Origin: Sphingobacterium tabacisoli
GTDB taxonomy: Bacteria > Bacteroidota > Bacteroidia > Sphingobacteriales > Sphingobacteriaceae
DNA length: 64,000 bases
Direction of reading: 5' to 3'
Assembly: GCF_017908035.1 (NCBI RefSeq)
Contig: NZ_JAEQMU010000006.1
Span: 310,001-374,000 of the forward strand
In this document: positions 1 through 7,090 of the stretch, piece by piece
Layout of the letters: the number at the start of each line of letters is the position of its first letter
Numbering within the stretch: the first letter of the stretch is position 1
Translations under genes and position numbers: made by a program
The notes under the pieces: generated by a model
What the model was told of the DNA's origin: nothing
Database searches by the model: none
What the model saw: the letters and a program-made list of their open reading frames with translations, nothing else

Positions 1-243
1 GCCATTTTCCTCTTCCCAAGCATCTACTTTCTTGTTTAGCTTGTCCTGGACATATTGCATCCTATGCGCTTGAAATTCTATTTCATATTTTAGTCTTGTT
101 GATCGATTCTCTAGAAAATAACTTTGGAGCGTGTCGTCATCCAAATCAGCCACTAAATCGAGTAGACGATAAAAATCAGCCTCCGTTATGGTATTATTGG
201 AAAAGGCCTGAACTAAGCTATGTATTTCGGATCTGCTATCCAC
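1..243 (-). CDS. FecR-family anti-sigma factor, N-terminal fragment
   Basis: Only the first 81 residues lie in the window; the gene runs off the left edge. The fragment is acidic and helical (MDSRSEIHSLVQAFSNNTIT...), like the short cytoplasmic sigma-binding region that precedes the membrane segment in FecR proteins of Bacteroidota. The start is a GTG, because a stop codon lies only a few codons upstream in frame and no ATG is available. The gene lies 81 bp downstream of an ECF sigma-factor gene on the same strand, which is the usual order of a sigma/anti-sigma pair. The membrane segment, FecR domain and C-terminal domain are not visible, so the call depends largely on context. Confidence 0.6.
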   Translation of the reverse strand, partial: MDSRSEIHSLVQAFSNNTITEADFYRLLDLVADLDDDTLQSYFLENRSTRLKYEIEFQAHRMQYVQDKLNKKVDAWEEENG

Positions 244-324
244 GATAAAGGTGTCTTAAGTCTATTTTTGATTACAATTAATGACCTTATATACGAACGG
301 AATCAAAAAACACACTAGTCAATT

Positions 325-930
325 TTACATAGAATCAAATATTTTTAATAAACAACACGTTATCAATACCTTAATTTTATCATCTGAATAAAATCGATCA
401 ACATACTGTTTCACCTCTCTGACCGCTACAACAAGCTGATTGCTCACCGTAGACACAGAAATCCCCATGAGATCGGCGACTTCTTTATAACTCTTATCGT
501 ATAGTTTGCACTGTACAAATATTTCTTTCTGTCGAGGAGGTAGGGTTTCAATAGCTTGATCCAATATCTGTTGCTGTTCTAGATATTCGAAATTCTCTTG
601 CATTGTTCTGGATTGCAGATTGAGATGATACCACATATCTTGTTTCATCTTGGTATCCCGAACTATTTTTCGAAATAGATCTATCGCTAGATTATCCGCG
701 ATCTTAAGCAAAAATGTAGTAAATCCCCGCTCTGGAACAATCTCTTCATGTAATACCCATAGCTTCATAAAGACGTCTTGCAGGAGTTCTTCTGCAAGTT
801 CAGGATTTTTAAGAAACTGAAGGGATCTACTGTATATAAAAGCGGAATACCGCCTATATATGTCGTTGAAAGCCGCGCGATCTCCTTCCTTTAACTTTTG
901 TAATACAGTCAATTCTTCTAAATCTGGCAT
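325..930 (-). CDS. ECF RNA polymerase sigma-70 factor (FecI/RpoE type)
   Basis: This 201-residue cytoplasmic protein has the two-domain layout of ECF sigma factors. Sigma region 2 covers about residues 15-85, with the AELLQDVFMKLW segment typical of region 2.2 and the FLLKIADNLAIDLFRK segment of 2.3-2.4. Sigma region 4 covers about 120-180, with LPPRQKEIFVQCKLYDKSYKEVA followed by a helix-turn-helix (ADLMGISVSTVSNQL). A FecR-type gene follows on the same strand, so it probably responds to an outer-membrane signal and drives a SusC/SusD or TonB receptor operon beyond the left edge. About 20 extra residues follow region 4 and end hydrophobic (KIKVLITCCLLKIFDSM), longer than the usual ECF tail. 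Confidence 0.9.
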   Translation of the reverse strand: MPDLEELTVLQKLKEGDRAAFNDIYRRYSAFIYSRSLQFLKNPELAEELLQDVFMKLWVLHEEIVPERGFTTFLLKIADNLAIDLFRKIVRDTKMKQDMWYHLNLQSRTMQENFEYLEQQQILDQAIETLPPRQKEIFVQCKLYDKSYKEVADLMGISVSTVSNQLVVAVREVKQYVDRFYSDDKIKVLITCCLLKIFDSM

Positions 931-1063
931 GCGAGCTAATTGTGGTATATAATTTACGTGATTAAGTTAGGGTACTTTTTTTAATTATTAAAATTTATAA
1001 GAGTACACCAACAATTAATTGATAAAAGAACTTATACCAACTGACGGAAAGAGATCCTTTTTA

Positions 1064-2911
1064 CTAAACCATATTTTTAAGATAGCTGAGCAGGTCGGTT
1101 TCTGCATCTAGATCAAATTTTTGTTTGAGACGATAGCGTGCCATACGCACACTTTTGGGTTCTACATGCAACAGTTGCGCAATTTGCTTGGTCTCCATCC
1201 CCAAATATAGATAGGCACAATATTTTTGATCCATGGCGGTCAACTTTTGTTTAGCATGTTCGCTTATAGTTTTAAAAAAATTGGGATGCAATTCTTGGAT
1301 ATGAAACTTGACCTTTTCAAAGTCGTTGTCCATTACAGATTCTTCTCTGAATAGCTGCCTAATAGTTGTAGGCTGTTCATTGATAAATTTTTCTTTAAGT
1401 TGATGCAGTACATTGCTCTTATGCTGTAACTGCAATTGACTGGCCATAATTTCGTCTTGTAGCTTCTGTTGCTGTAGAGCCAAAAGCTCCTGCTCGGCTT
1501 TCAAACGAGCCTTTTCTTCTTTTTCATACCGAATCAGTAGCGCCGCCTCATTGTTTTCCGCGGCCAACTGCTTTTCTCTCGCCAAAGAATACCTCAGATT
1601 AAAATGGTACGAACGAAACATAAAAAAAGCGCCCAAAAGACCAATCCCTATAAGCCCAATCAAAAGCATTTTATGCCTCTGGTGACTTTTGGCCTGATCA
1701 GTCAGGTTCTGTATCTCTTGCTCTTTTTTTTTGAAATCGAACTGTGCTTCCAATCTTTTGGCATTCGATGCCGACTCTTCATTGAAAAGAAGATTAGAGT
1801 AGTGTACAATCTCTTGTTGGTAATGTAGAGCCTGCTGATAATCGCCTTTATTAACATTTACCTTCACCAGAGAATTCAACACGTTGATCAGGGTATAATA
1901 ATATGGCTTTTTCTTCTGGATCATCATTGTATACGCCAATAACAGATTCCGCTCTGCTGCCGGCAGATTATTTTCATATATATCGAGTTCGCTTAATATA
2001 CCATACCCACTAGCCAGTACACTTTCATTCCCTTCCATACCCTTTGATGCCTGTAAAGCCTCAGCCACTTCGCCGCGTATCTGTTCCCTAATCCCATCAC
2101 TCTTGATATCATAGTATTTGAGATAATAACTCGCTTTATTGACGCGGAGTAGCGAATAGGTATTCTGTAAAACCTGCCCCGGATATTTCCTGTGCAATGC
2201 AATAGCTTCATCCAATACATTCATTATGGTATCTAAGATCTGCTGCTCCTTACGTTCTTCATACCGATAGGTATACGCTACCGCTCGAGCGCTGTAAGCA
2301 TTTGCCAGGAGATTCTTATTGCCCGAAAGTTTGGCATAGACTATCGCCTTATCCGCATAAGCCATAGCCTTATCCGCTTCGTTCCAGTCGACATACACCC
2401 CGTATAACAGATAATAGATACGCGTGACAAGGGCCGCTTCTTGTTCCGGATGTTCAATCTTTGCTAAGGCCTGATGCAATAGTTTTACAGATATATCGGT
2501 ATTGAATATTGTATTCTGCAACATCGCCTCTGCATACAATGCGTAGGCGAAGGGCAAAGAGTCCGTCTGTGTCTCCGCCACGAAATAGGCTTTGTCGACA
2601 TAAGCTCTAGCCATCTCAAAGTCCTCCATATTAGTGTAGATATTTGACAATATCCAATAGGCTTTGATGACCTCTACGTTATTTGACGAAATCTTGAGGG
2701 CGGTTTCTAAACTTTGCTTTGCTTTGGTAGTCGCTTCAGTATATTGCTCACTGGAGCGATACCAATCAGCCATCTGCTGTTGTACCAACACCTGTTCCTT
2801 TATATCCGTGGTCTGTCTTAAAACCTTACGTAAGCTATCGATGTAAGTGTTCTGTGCCTGTACAACAACAGAAAACAAAATCGCCACAAGCAAAGAAATA
2901 CTTTTTCTCAT
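1064..2911 (-). CDS. TPR-repeat sensor/regulator with C-terminal LuxR-type HTH
   Basis: This 615-residue protein begins with a signal peptide (cleavage near VVQAQ) and an extracytoplasmic region of TPR-like helical repeats (about residues 40-390). A single membrane helix follows near 415-432 (LLIGLIGIGLLGAFFMF), then a long charged coiled coil (about 440-510) and a C-terminal helix-turn-helix of LuxR/GerE character (about 555-610, KLTAMDQKYCAYLYLGMETKQIAQLLHVEPKSV). This is a known Bacteroidota one-protein layout in which a periplasmic TPR domain is joined through the membrane to a DNA-binding domain, without a kinase. The ligand and targets cannot be read from the sequence. The ATG is preceded by a -7 element 4 nt upstream, which fixes the start. 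Confidence 0.85.
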   Translation of the reverse strand: MRKSISLLVAILFSVVVQAQNTYIDSLRKVLRQTTDIKEQVLVQQQMADWYRSSEQYTEATTKAKQSLETALKISSNNVEVIKAYWILSNIYTNMEDFEMARAYVDKAYFVAETQTDSLPFAYALYAEAMLQNTIFNTDISVKLLHQALAKIEHPEQEAALVTRIYYLLYGVYVDWNEADKAMAYADKAIVYAKLSGNKNLLANAYSARAVAYTYRYEERKEQQILDTIMNVLDEAIALHRKYPGQVLQNTYSLLRVNKASYYLKYYDIKSDGIREQIRGEVAEALQASKGMEGNESVLASGYGILSELDIYENNLPAAERNLLLAYTMMIQKKKPYYYTLINVLNSLVKVNVNKGDYQQALHYQQEIVHYSNLLFNEESASNAKRLEAQFDFKKKEQEIQNLTDQAKSHQRHKMLLIGLIGIGLLGAFFMFRSYHFNLRYSLAREKQLAAENNEAALLIRYEKEEKARLKAEQELLALQQQKLQDEIMASQLQLQHKSNVLHQLKEKFINEQPTTIRQLFREESVMDNDFEKVKFHIQELHPNFFKTISEHAKQKLTAMDQKYCAYLYLGMETKQIAQLLHVEPKSVRMARYRLKQKFDLDAETDLLSYLKNMV

Positions 2912-2915
2912 ATTG

Positions 2916-2923
2916 CAAATATA
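2916..2923 (-). promoter_or_regulatory. -7 promoter element TATATTTG, near-leaderless
   Basis: Reading leftward, TATATTTG matches the Bacteroidota -7 consensus TAnnTTTG exactly and is followed after 4 nt by the ATG of the TPR-LuxR gene. The mRNA would have almost no 5' leader. No clear -33 TTTG is visible. Confidence 0.5.
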
Positions 2924-3133
2924 AGGAACCTCATAGACGCTCCGTATCTTTTAGCCTTTTTATACTCGCTCACACGAACAGCACACACCGCTGTAATACA
3001 AACAGATGCACTTTTACGTAGACGCTTTGTAGTCGCTCCCATCCAGACCAATAGTCCTTTGGTAGCAACCCCATGCTTTGCCTTTTAAAGAAGAAAATTC
3101 ATTTTTGGACTTTATTACTAAACAACAAAAATC

Positions 3134-3457
3134 ATGGACAACAAAACTTTATCAATCGTATCGTACATTACTTTAATCGGATGGTTAATCGCTTACTTCT
3201 CTGGCAAAGAAAAAGCAAATGACTTACTTAAGTATCATCTAAAACAAGCGTTCGGTCTATTCCTTGTCAGCATTATCGTCAATGTCATCCTTAGCGTAGT
3301 TTTAACATTCATTCCTGCACTTTCAGCCTTGAGTTATATCGGAATCCTGTTTTTCGTGCTGATGATTCTCGGCATCATCAATGCTGCAAATGAAGTAAAA
3401 AAACCACTGCCTATAATCGGTAAAGCATTCGAAAATCAATTTTCATTTATCGGATAA
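3134..3457 (+). CDS. DUF4870-type small membrane protein
   Basis: The 107-residue protein has an N-terminal membrane helix (SIVSYITLIGWLIAYFSG), a short loop with the conserved-looking LLKYHLKQAFGLFL stretch, and two more hydrophobic helices. This is the pattern of DUF4870 (Tic20-like) proteins, where a basic helix reading YHxxQA precedes the second membrane segment. It has no catalytic motif and its function is unknown. It is followed after 35 bp by a lipoprotein gene and a PH-like membrane protein on the same strand, so the three may be co-transcribed. Confidence 0.75.
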   Translation: MDNKTLSIVSYITLIGWLIAYFSGKEKANDLLKYHLKQAFGLFLVSIIVNVILSVVLTFIPALSALSYIGILFFVLMILGIINAANEVKKPLPIIGKAFENQFSFIG

Positions 3458-3504
3458 TAAAAAATCTTAAGGGAACTGGATTTTCAGCACAGATGATTTA
3501 CATT

Positions 3505-4074
3505 ATGAAGAAACATTATTTATTTTATCTCTTTCTTGCTTTTGCATTCCTTCTAACTTCCTGTGGATTGGGCGAGAAAAGCTACCCCGAGCAGGTCTTT
3601 GACAAGGTGGCAGTAGCGGCCAATAAGGTCCCTAATGGTTTCAAAGTTCATTTTAGAGAAATACGAGGACAGCTAAAAGCGGGTAGTCTTGTTATAGTAA
3701 CACCGGAAAATGAAGTCAAAAAGGTCAATGCCACAGAGTATGTTACCAATCACTACGTCACTATGTTTGAGAAAGACATGCAGGCAATAAGAGAAATGAA
3801 AACCGATGACGAGACAAAGCCCATTTTTGCGGCTACTCTGGATCTCTTCCAATACATAGATAATATCTACAAGACTGACATGCTACGGATTGCCAAAATG
3901 ATAGATGATGGACAACCGGATGAAAACATCGATGCCGCCATCGAAGAACTCGAGGCCAGTAAAAGTAAACTGATCGACGAACGTTTCAATAAAGTCTATG
4001 ATCTGATTATGCCCTATGCAGACAAGCATGGTGTAGATTATAAGATAATGGATACACCTAATTTCTCAAAATAG
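3505..4074 (+). CDS. Hypothetical lipoprotein
   Basis: I chose the ATG at 3505 because it gives a compact lipoprotein signal (MKKHYLFYLFLAFAFLLTSC) with lipobox LTSC; an in-frame ATG lies four codons upstream. The mature part of about 170 residues is mostly charged helix, with no cysteine beyond the lipidated one and no enzyme motif I recognise. It is probably anchored to the inner leaflet of the outer membrane, or at the surface. It stands between a DUF4870-like gene and a small PH-like membrane protein with short gaps, suggesting one transcript. Function unknown. Confidence 0.75.
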   Translation: MKKHYLFYLFLAFAFLLTSCGLGEKSYPEQVFDKVAVAANKVPNGFKVHFREIRGQLKAGSLVIVTPENEVKKVNATEYVTNHYVTMFEKDMQAIREMKTDDETKPIFAATLDLFQYIDNIYKTDMLRIAKMIDDGQPDENIDAAIEELEASKSKLIDERFNKVYDLIMPYADKHGVDYKIMDTPNFSK

Positions 4075-4089
4075 GTATACTACAGCGGT

Positions 4090-4560
4090 ATGAAAAATTT
4101 TATAAAAGAGGAAAACCTATACACGCTAAAAAGACAATATGGTCTGATCCTCCCTTTATTGGGAACTTTCTTCGGGTTAGCACTTGTTGGCTTTTTAAAG
4201 ATCCCTGCATCATCTTTTAAATGGTGGATGCTAGGAATTGGTATCTTGTTGGCTATCGCCTATGCAAGAAGGTCATTAGTCATCGATATGGACAAAAGAG
4301 AAGTCCGTGTGGTAATGGGGTTGTTTCACCCGGTCCGAACCATTCCCCTGAAGAATCTTCAGGGATTCACCGTACATCGTTTAAAATACATGGGATTCAT
4401 CACTATTAACGTCTCTTTAATTGCTGATTATTACAACGAAGATGGTAAACCGAAGGAACTAGGGCTGGCCGAGAGCTTTTTTAAGAAACCAATCCAAAGT
4501 ATACTGAATGATATCCATGAAGTCATATATGATGAGGATAAAGGATCAACTGAGGTTTGA
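4090..4560 (+). CDS. Small membrane protein with PH-like domain
   Basis: The protein has 156 residues. Two membrane helices lie near residues 18-36 and 44-60, followed by a soluble part with alternating strands (LVIDMDKREVRVVMGLFHPVRTIPLKNLQGFTVHR). A strand of the type 'V...K.EV.....FHPVRTIPL..L.GF' resembles bacterial PH-like (bPH) membrane proteins, but this is pattern reading only. The gene starts 15 bp after the lipoprotein stop. The next reading frame begins at 4532, inside the last 30 bases of this gene, so the two are likely translationally coupled. Function unknown. Confidence 0.65.
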   Translation: MKNFIKEENLYTLKRQYGLILPLLGTFFGLALVGFLKIPASSFKWWMLGIGILLAIAYARRSLVIDMDKREVRVVMGLFHPVRTIPLKNLQGFTVHRLKYMGFITINVSLIADYYNEDGKPKELGLAESFFKKPIQSILNDIHEVIYDEDKGSTEV

Positions 4561-5031
4561 AAATAGTCCCGAAGGCATCACATTGCAGCCCAACCGTAAA
4601 TTAGTATACTGTGGGCTGTAATTGCTATTGTTTTAACAGGGAGTCTCCTCTTAATTTTCAACACACAGATCGGCATTGGTGGCAGAATCATATGTATCTC
4701 CATTATGGCGGTCTTTGCAATACAGGGATTGAACGATCTTTTATTCAGAATCCATGTACGCTACTTTTTTGATCTCAAAACCCGATCCATATACCGACAG
4801 AGTTTTTTGGGGGGCAAAAGGCGATTAATGCCACTAGACGAAGCCGTTATTTTTCGAAGTACAGTATGTGGGACCTGGCACTATCGGTTAGGAGAGAAGC
4901 GCAAGCAGTTTTTGAAAAATTACAGAATTAGTCCAGACTTTGGAACCGGTAAAGAACAGGAAAAATACCTCACTGCGTATGAAGAAGAAATATTATCCCC
5001 TATAGTTGCATTATTAGAAAATAGTCTCTAA
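4532..5031 (+). pseudogene. Membrane protein gene broken by a single-base frameshift
   Basis: From the ATG at 4532 the frame reads MRIKDQLRFENSPEGITLQP... and stops at 4619. The +2 frame then opens at 4600 without an ATG and reads a membrane helix (LWAVIAIVLTGSLLLIF), followed by 108 residues to a stop at 5031 (start-like ATG at 4705). Joined near 4600-4615 the two pieces give one protein of about 165 residues with a soluble N terminus, one or two membrane helices and a basic C-terminal domain, built like the gene just upstream. One missing base near 4605-4612 would explain this. It may be a true mutation, an assembly error, or the ATG at 4705 may give a shortened product. Confidence 0.6.
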
Positions 5032-5081
5032 CACAATCTTCACAAGTAACCCTGATTGTATATATCTTACAAGACTAATAT

Positions 5082-5225
5082 TTAAATAAAATTCGCAATC
5101 ACTTTCCGATATTCACGTTTAATCGGTTCATTTTTGTTACAAACGAGTCCTGTTTTCCAACCAATGATAAGTTTGTTCGTTTTTATATGGACGATCACCC
5201 CATAATATTGCCTATCTCCTTCCAA
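5082..5225 (-). pseudogene. Possible gene remnant, 47 codons
   Basis: In the 310-bp gap 5032-5341 the leftward frame from 5225 (TTG) to a TAA at 5082 reads a protein-like sequence, with segments such as YYGVIVHIKTNKLIIGW and NEPIKREYRKVIANFI. A stop codon lies just upstream (AGC TAA AAT CAC) and there is no ATG. Upstream DNA in another frame also looks coding-like (FDFEGIKLVIQLF). I read this as the decayed 3' end of a gene, family unknown. The rest of the gap holds only AT-rich DNA. Confidence 0.3.
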
Positions 5226-5341
5226 TCCGTGATTTTAGCTGTTTTTCATTTGTGGCATCTGATTACAAACAACTGAATAACCAGCTTAATACCCTCAAAA
5301 TCAAACCTACCCCTAAATTATTTTTTGTATATTAGTTTGTT

Positions 5342-5590
5342 ATGGAATTAGCAAACATTACAAAACAAAGGCTTTTGGATGCTCAGAACAAAGGATACAC
5401 GGCTATCATAACGACGTACAACTCCAATCCACTGGACCCTATCTGGACCTTTGAAAAAGTAAAAAGAGAAAGATTAAAACAATTTTCAGAAGAACTTACA
5501 GACACCTTTCAGCTGTGCTACTCTATTTCTGAAGCAATAAAAACTATAGATGAATATGCCTTCATTGGGAAAGTAAAATTATTAGATTAA
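5342..5590 (+). CDS. Small hypothetical protein (82 aa)
   Basis: This is a soluble, charged 82-residue protein with no signal peptide or membrane helix. It reads as an alpha/beta fold (ITKQRLLDAQNKGYTAIITTYNSN, then two helices). I do not recognise the family. A near-match to the -7 element (TTAGTTTG) sits directly before the ATG, and a strong rho-independent terminator starts at the stop codon, so it looks like a real single-gene unit. Confidence 0.6.
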   Translation: MELANITKQRLLDAQNKGYTAIITTYNSNPLDPIWTFEKVKRERLKQFSEELTDTFQLCYSISEAIKTIDEYAFIGKVKLLD

Positions 5591-5616
5591 AAAAAGTGGG
5601 CTTTGCCCACTTTTTT
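5591..5616 (+). terminator. Rho-independent terminator
   Basis: The stem AAAAAGTGGGC / GCCCACTTTTT with a TTT loop is followed by a T run. It begins at the stop codon of the 82-residue protein gene. Being A-rich on the other side, it could work in both directions. Confidence 0.85.
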
Positions 5617-5673
5617 TAATCAGACACTATACGGAATAACATAAAAACAACATAAAGATAATACCTGTTTTTC

Positions 5674-5702
5674 TTTGTGTCATCCGCATTGCTATATCTT
5701 TG
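5674..5702 (+). promoter_or_regulatory. Promoter (TTTG ... TATCTTTG)
   Basis: TTTG at 5674-5677 and TATCTTTG at 5695-5702 are spaced by 17 bp and match the -33 and -7 elements of Bacteroidota housekeeping promoters. The ATG of the next gene lies 21 bp downstream. Confidence 0.6.
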
Positions 5703-5723
5703 CGTCAGATTTAAAACCAAACC

Positions 5724-5975
5724 ATGTCAAATTTTTTAGCATCAAATTTAACATTGAAAAGATTGGTCTTTATTGCCTTAGTGATTGTGAGTGTAAGTAT
5801 AACGATAGATCTTTTAAGCGCATGGGGTGACCAAAAACTTTTTAAAGACGTTCGAATCAATAGTACCCCAACTTTAAAAGCTTCTGGATATACAGACTCT
5901 ATCCCTTCCAAATCTGAAAAAGCAACACACCTAAATAACGTTGATACAGTGGCCGTTTCACAGAACTATAAGTAG
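5724..5975 (+). CDS. Small single-pass membrane protein, hypothetical
   Basis: The 83-residue protein has one hydrophobic helix at about residues 12-32 (LKRLVFIALVIVSVSITIDLL), followed by a polar, low-complexity tail with no motif. The start agrees with a good promoter 21 bp upstream. The opposite strand also has an open frame here, but without promoter support or a believable protein. Function unknown. Confidence 0.55.
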   Translation: MSNFLASNLTLKRLVFIALVIVSVSITIDLLSAWGDQKLFKDVRINSTPTLKASGYTDSIPSKSEKATHLNNVDTVAVSQNYK

Positions 5976-6091
5976 TCTTATCACTAAAAACACCATCCCA
6001 TATCCCACTAGAGCAATCCTATAGGCCCGAGCGACAACGGCCCTTTGATAGTTTCAGAATCTTGAGGTCATTTTTCAATGCCTGGATCTAT

Positions 6092-6125
6092 AAAAAAACA
6101 GGAGTCAGAAATATATTCCGACCCC
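6092..6125 (-). terminator. Rho-independent terminator after the 45-aa peptide gene
   Basis: Reading leftward, GGGGTCGGAA and TTCTGACTCC pair with a short AT loop (6101-6125, one mismatch), followed by seven T residues (6092-6098). It lies about 70 bp past the stop of the small peptide gene. Confidence 0.75.
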
Positions 6126-6192
6126 TATCTTTGTTTTAAACTAGAATATGAACAAATAAATTACACCTAGTAATCCTGTCCTAAGCGTATGA

Positions 6193-6330
6193 CTACGCGT
6201 TTGGACCTCTCCAACGATCAATAAGATCCTCAGCCATTGCAATTGTCGCATTAGCAGCTGTCTTGATTAGCCTTCCGATCACGCCGCCACCTTGGATTTC
6301 TAACATTTCTTTTTCCGACAAATCTTTCAT
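6193..6330 (-). CDS. Double-glycine-leader peptide (bacteriocin-like), 45 aa
   Basis: This short leftward reading frame runs from ATG at 6330 to TAG at 6193. The N terminus MKDLSEKEMLEIQGG fits the double-glycine leader consensus LSxxELxxIxGG almost perfectly. Cleavage after GG would free a core of 30 residues starting GVIGRLIKTAANATIAMAED, which can form an amphipathic helix and ends basic and polar (LIDRWRGPNA). It contains no Cys, and Ser/Thr are few, so post-translational modification is not suggested. The gene lies next to a second such peptide and upstream-facing genes for a C39-peptidase ABC exporter, which cuts exactly this leader type. A terminator follows. The activity (toxin, signal or other) is inferred, not shown. 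Confidence 0.7.
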   Translation of the reverse strand: MKDLSEKEMLEIQGGGVIGRLIKTAANATIAMAEDLIDRWRGPNA

Positions 6331-6408
6331 ATGTATTTGATTAGTCACGATCCTATGGAACATCCAGCATGGACATTCCGTAATCGTGTGTTTTGTATTA
6401 TTAATAAA

Positions 6409-6437
6409 AAATAGGAATGGGGTGCCAGAGGCACCTC
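6409..6437 (-). terminator. Rho-independent terminator after the 60-aa peptide gene
   Basis: Reading leftward, GGTGCC and GGCACC form a stem with a 3-nt loop at 6421-6435, followed by TATTTTTTATT. It lies just past the stop of the 60-residue peptide gene and would separate it from the 45-residue peptide gene. Confidence 0.6.
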
Positions 6438-6450
6438 CGATTCACTTTAG

Positions 6451-6633
6451 TTAAAATGCCATTTGAAGCTTTCTTCCCAAAATCTTGTCAAATGGGTTAG
6501 GAATACAACCTCCTGGGCTGTTGATTCCATAGTCACCACCCTGTCCATCATTTGGATTCCAGACACCACCGTCCAGTTGGATTGTTTCTTCTAAATCTAA
6601 CACTGTTAAGTTTTTGTTTTCTAAATTTTTCAT
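6451..6633 (-). CDS. Double-glycine-leader peptide, 60 aa
   Basis: The leader MKNLENKNLTVLDLEETIQLDGG ends in a Gly-Gly site preceded by the expected hydrophobic positions (LDLEETIQLDGG). The core has about 37 residues, starts VWNPNDGQGGDYG, is rich in Gly, Asn and Pro, has a single Cys, and ends with a basic, hydrophobic stretch (ILGRKLQMAF). One Cys rules out an internal disulfide but permits a dimer. No modification enzyme gene (LanM, radical SAM, YcaO) is nearby. The peptide is probably exported and matured by the C39 ABC transporter encoded 1.8 kb upstream in the same direction. Bacteriocin or signalling function is inferred from leader type and context. Confidence 0.75.
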   Translation of the reverse strand: MKNLENKNLTVLDLEETIQLDGGVWNPNDGQGGDYGINSPGGCIPNPFDKILGRKLQMAF

Positions 6634-6727
6634 AACGTTTATTTTTATTGTTTGTTTCTATTTTATATATCAAATATCCTTTAGTACAATGCATAAAAAA
6701 AGCATTCAGCATTTTTTACTCTTTTTA

Positions 6728-7075
6728 TTAAGCCTTTAAAAATGCCACCCCATTCCCTCCTACAAATCCTAGCGCAGGCATCCCAAGAGGCATAGAAGAA
6801 AAGCTCCCAGCATCATATAATCTCGTATCGACATCAGATAGCGGTTGCATACTAACCTGAATAAAAATCCGATAATCAAACTCATAAAAATAAGTCTGCA
6901 GGGCGCGATCGTATTGGATCGGAGCACCTGTTTCTCTCAGGTATTCTATAATCCGGGCCAAGCGGGACACCGAAAGGTCTAATCTTCTGGCCAGGGATTC
7001 TGGCTTACCGGTTCTTTTTTGCGATATCAACTTATCTAAAAGATTAAGTCTATCAATTTGCTTAAATAGTTGCAT
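6728..7075 (-). CDS. HTH DNA-binding protein of the peptide-export cluster
   Basis: The 115-residue protein begins with a helix-turn-helix (about residues 5-55: IDRLNLLDKLISQKRTGKPESLARRLDLSVSRLARIIEYL), like the HTH_11/WYL-type N-terminal domain. A short beta region follows (YFYEFDYRIFIQVSMQPL). The C-terminal tail is Gly-rich and hydrophobic (GMPALGFVGGNGVAFLKA) and of unknown role. It sits between the TolC-like gene and the 60-residue peptide gene, all leftward with short gaps, so it is a candidate regulator of peptide production. It lacks the ligand-binding domain of full-length WYL regulators. Confidence 0.65.
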   Translation of the reverse strand: MQLFKQIDRLNLLDKLISQKRTGKPESLARRLDLSVSRLARIIEYLRETGAPIQYDRALQTYFYEFDYRIFIQVSMQPLSDVDTRLYDAGSFSSMPLGMPALGFVGGNGVAFLKA

Positions 7076-7090
7076 AGGAATATTTTGTTT

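Noticed and set aside
5711..5911. Leftward 66-codon frame opposite the small membrane protein at 5724
   Set aside because: The rightward frame has a promoter and a clean membrane helix, and the leftward one has neither.
6061..6175. Rightward 30-codon frame overlapping the peptide terminator
   Set aside because: It runs through a clear terminator stem and shows no leader or family pattern.
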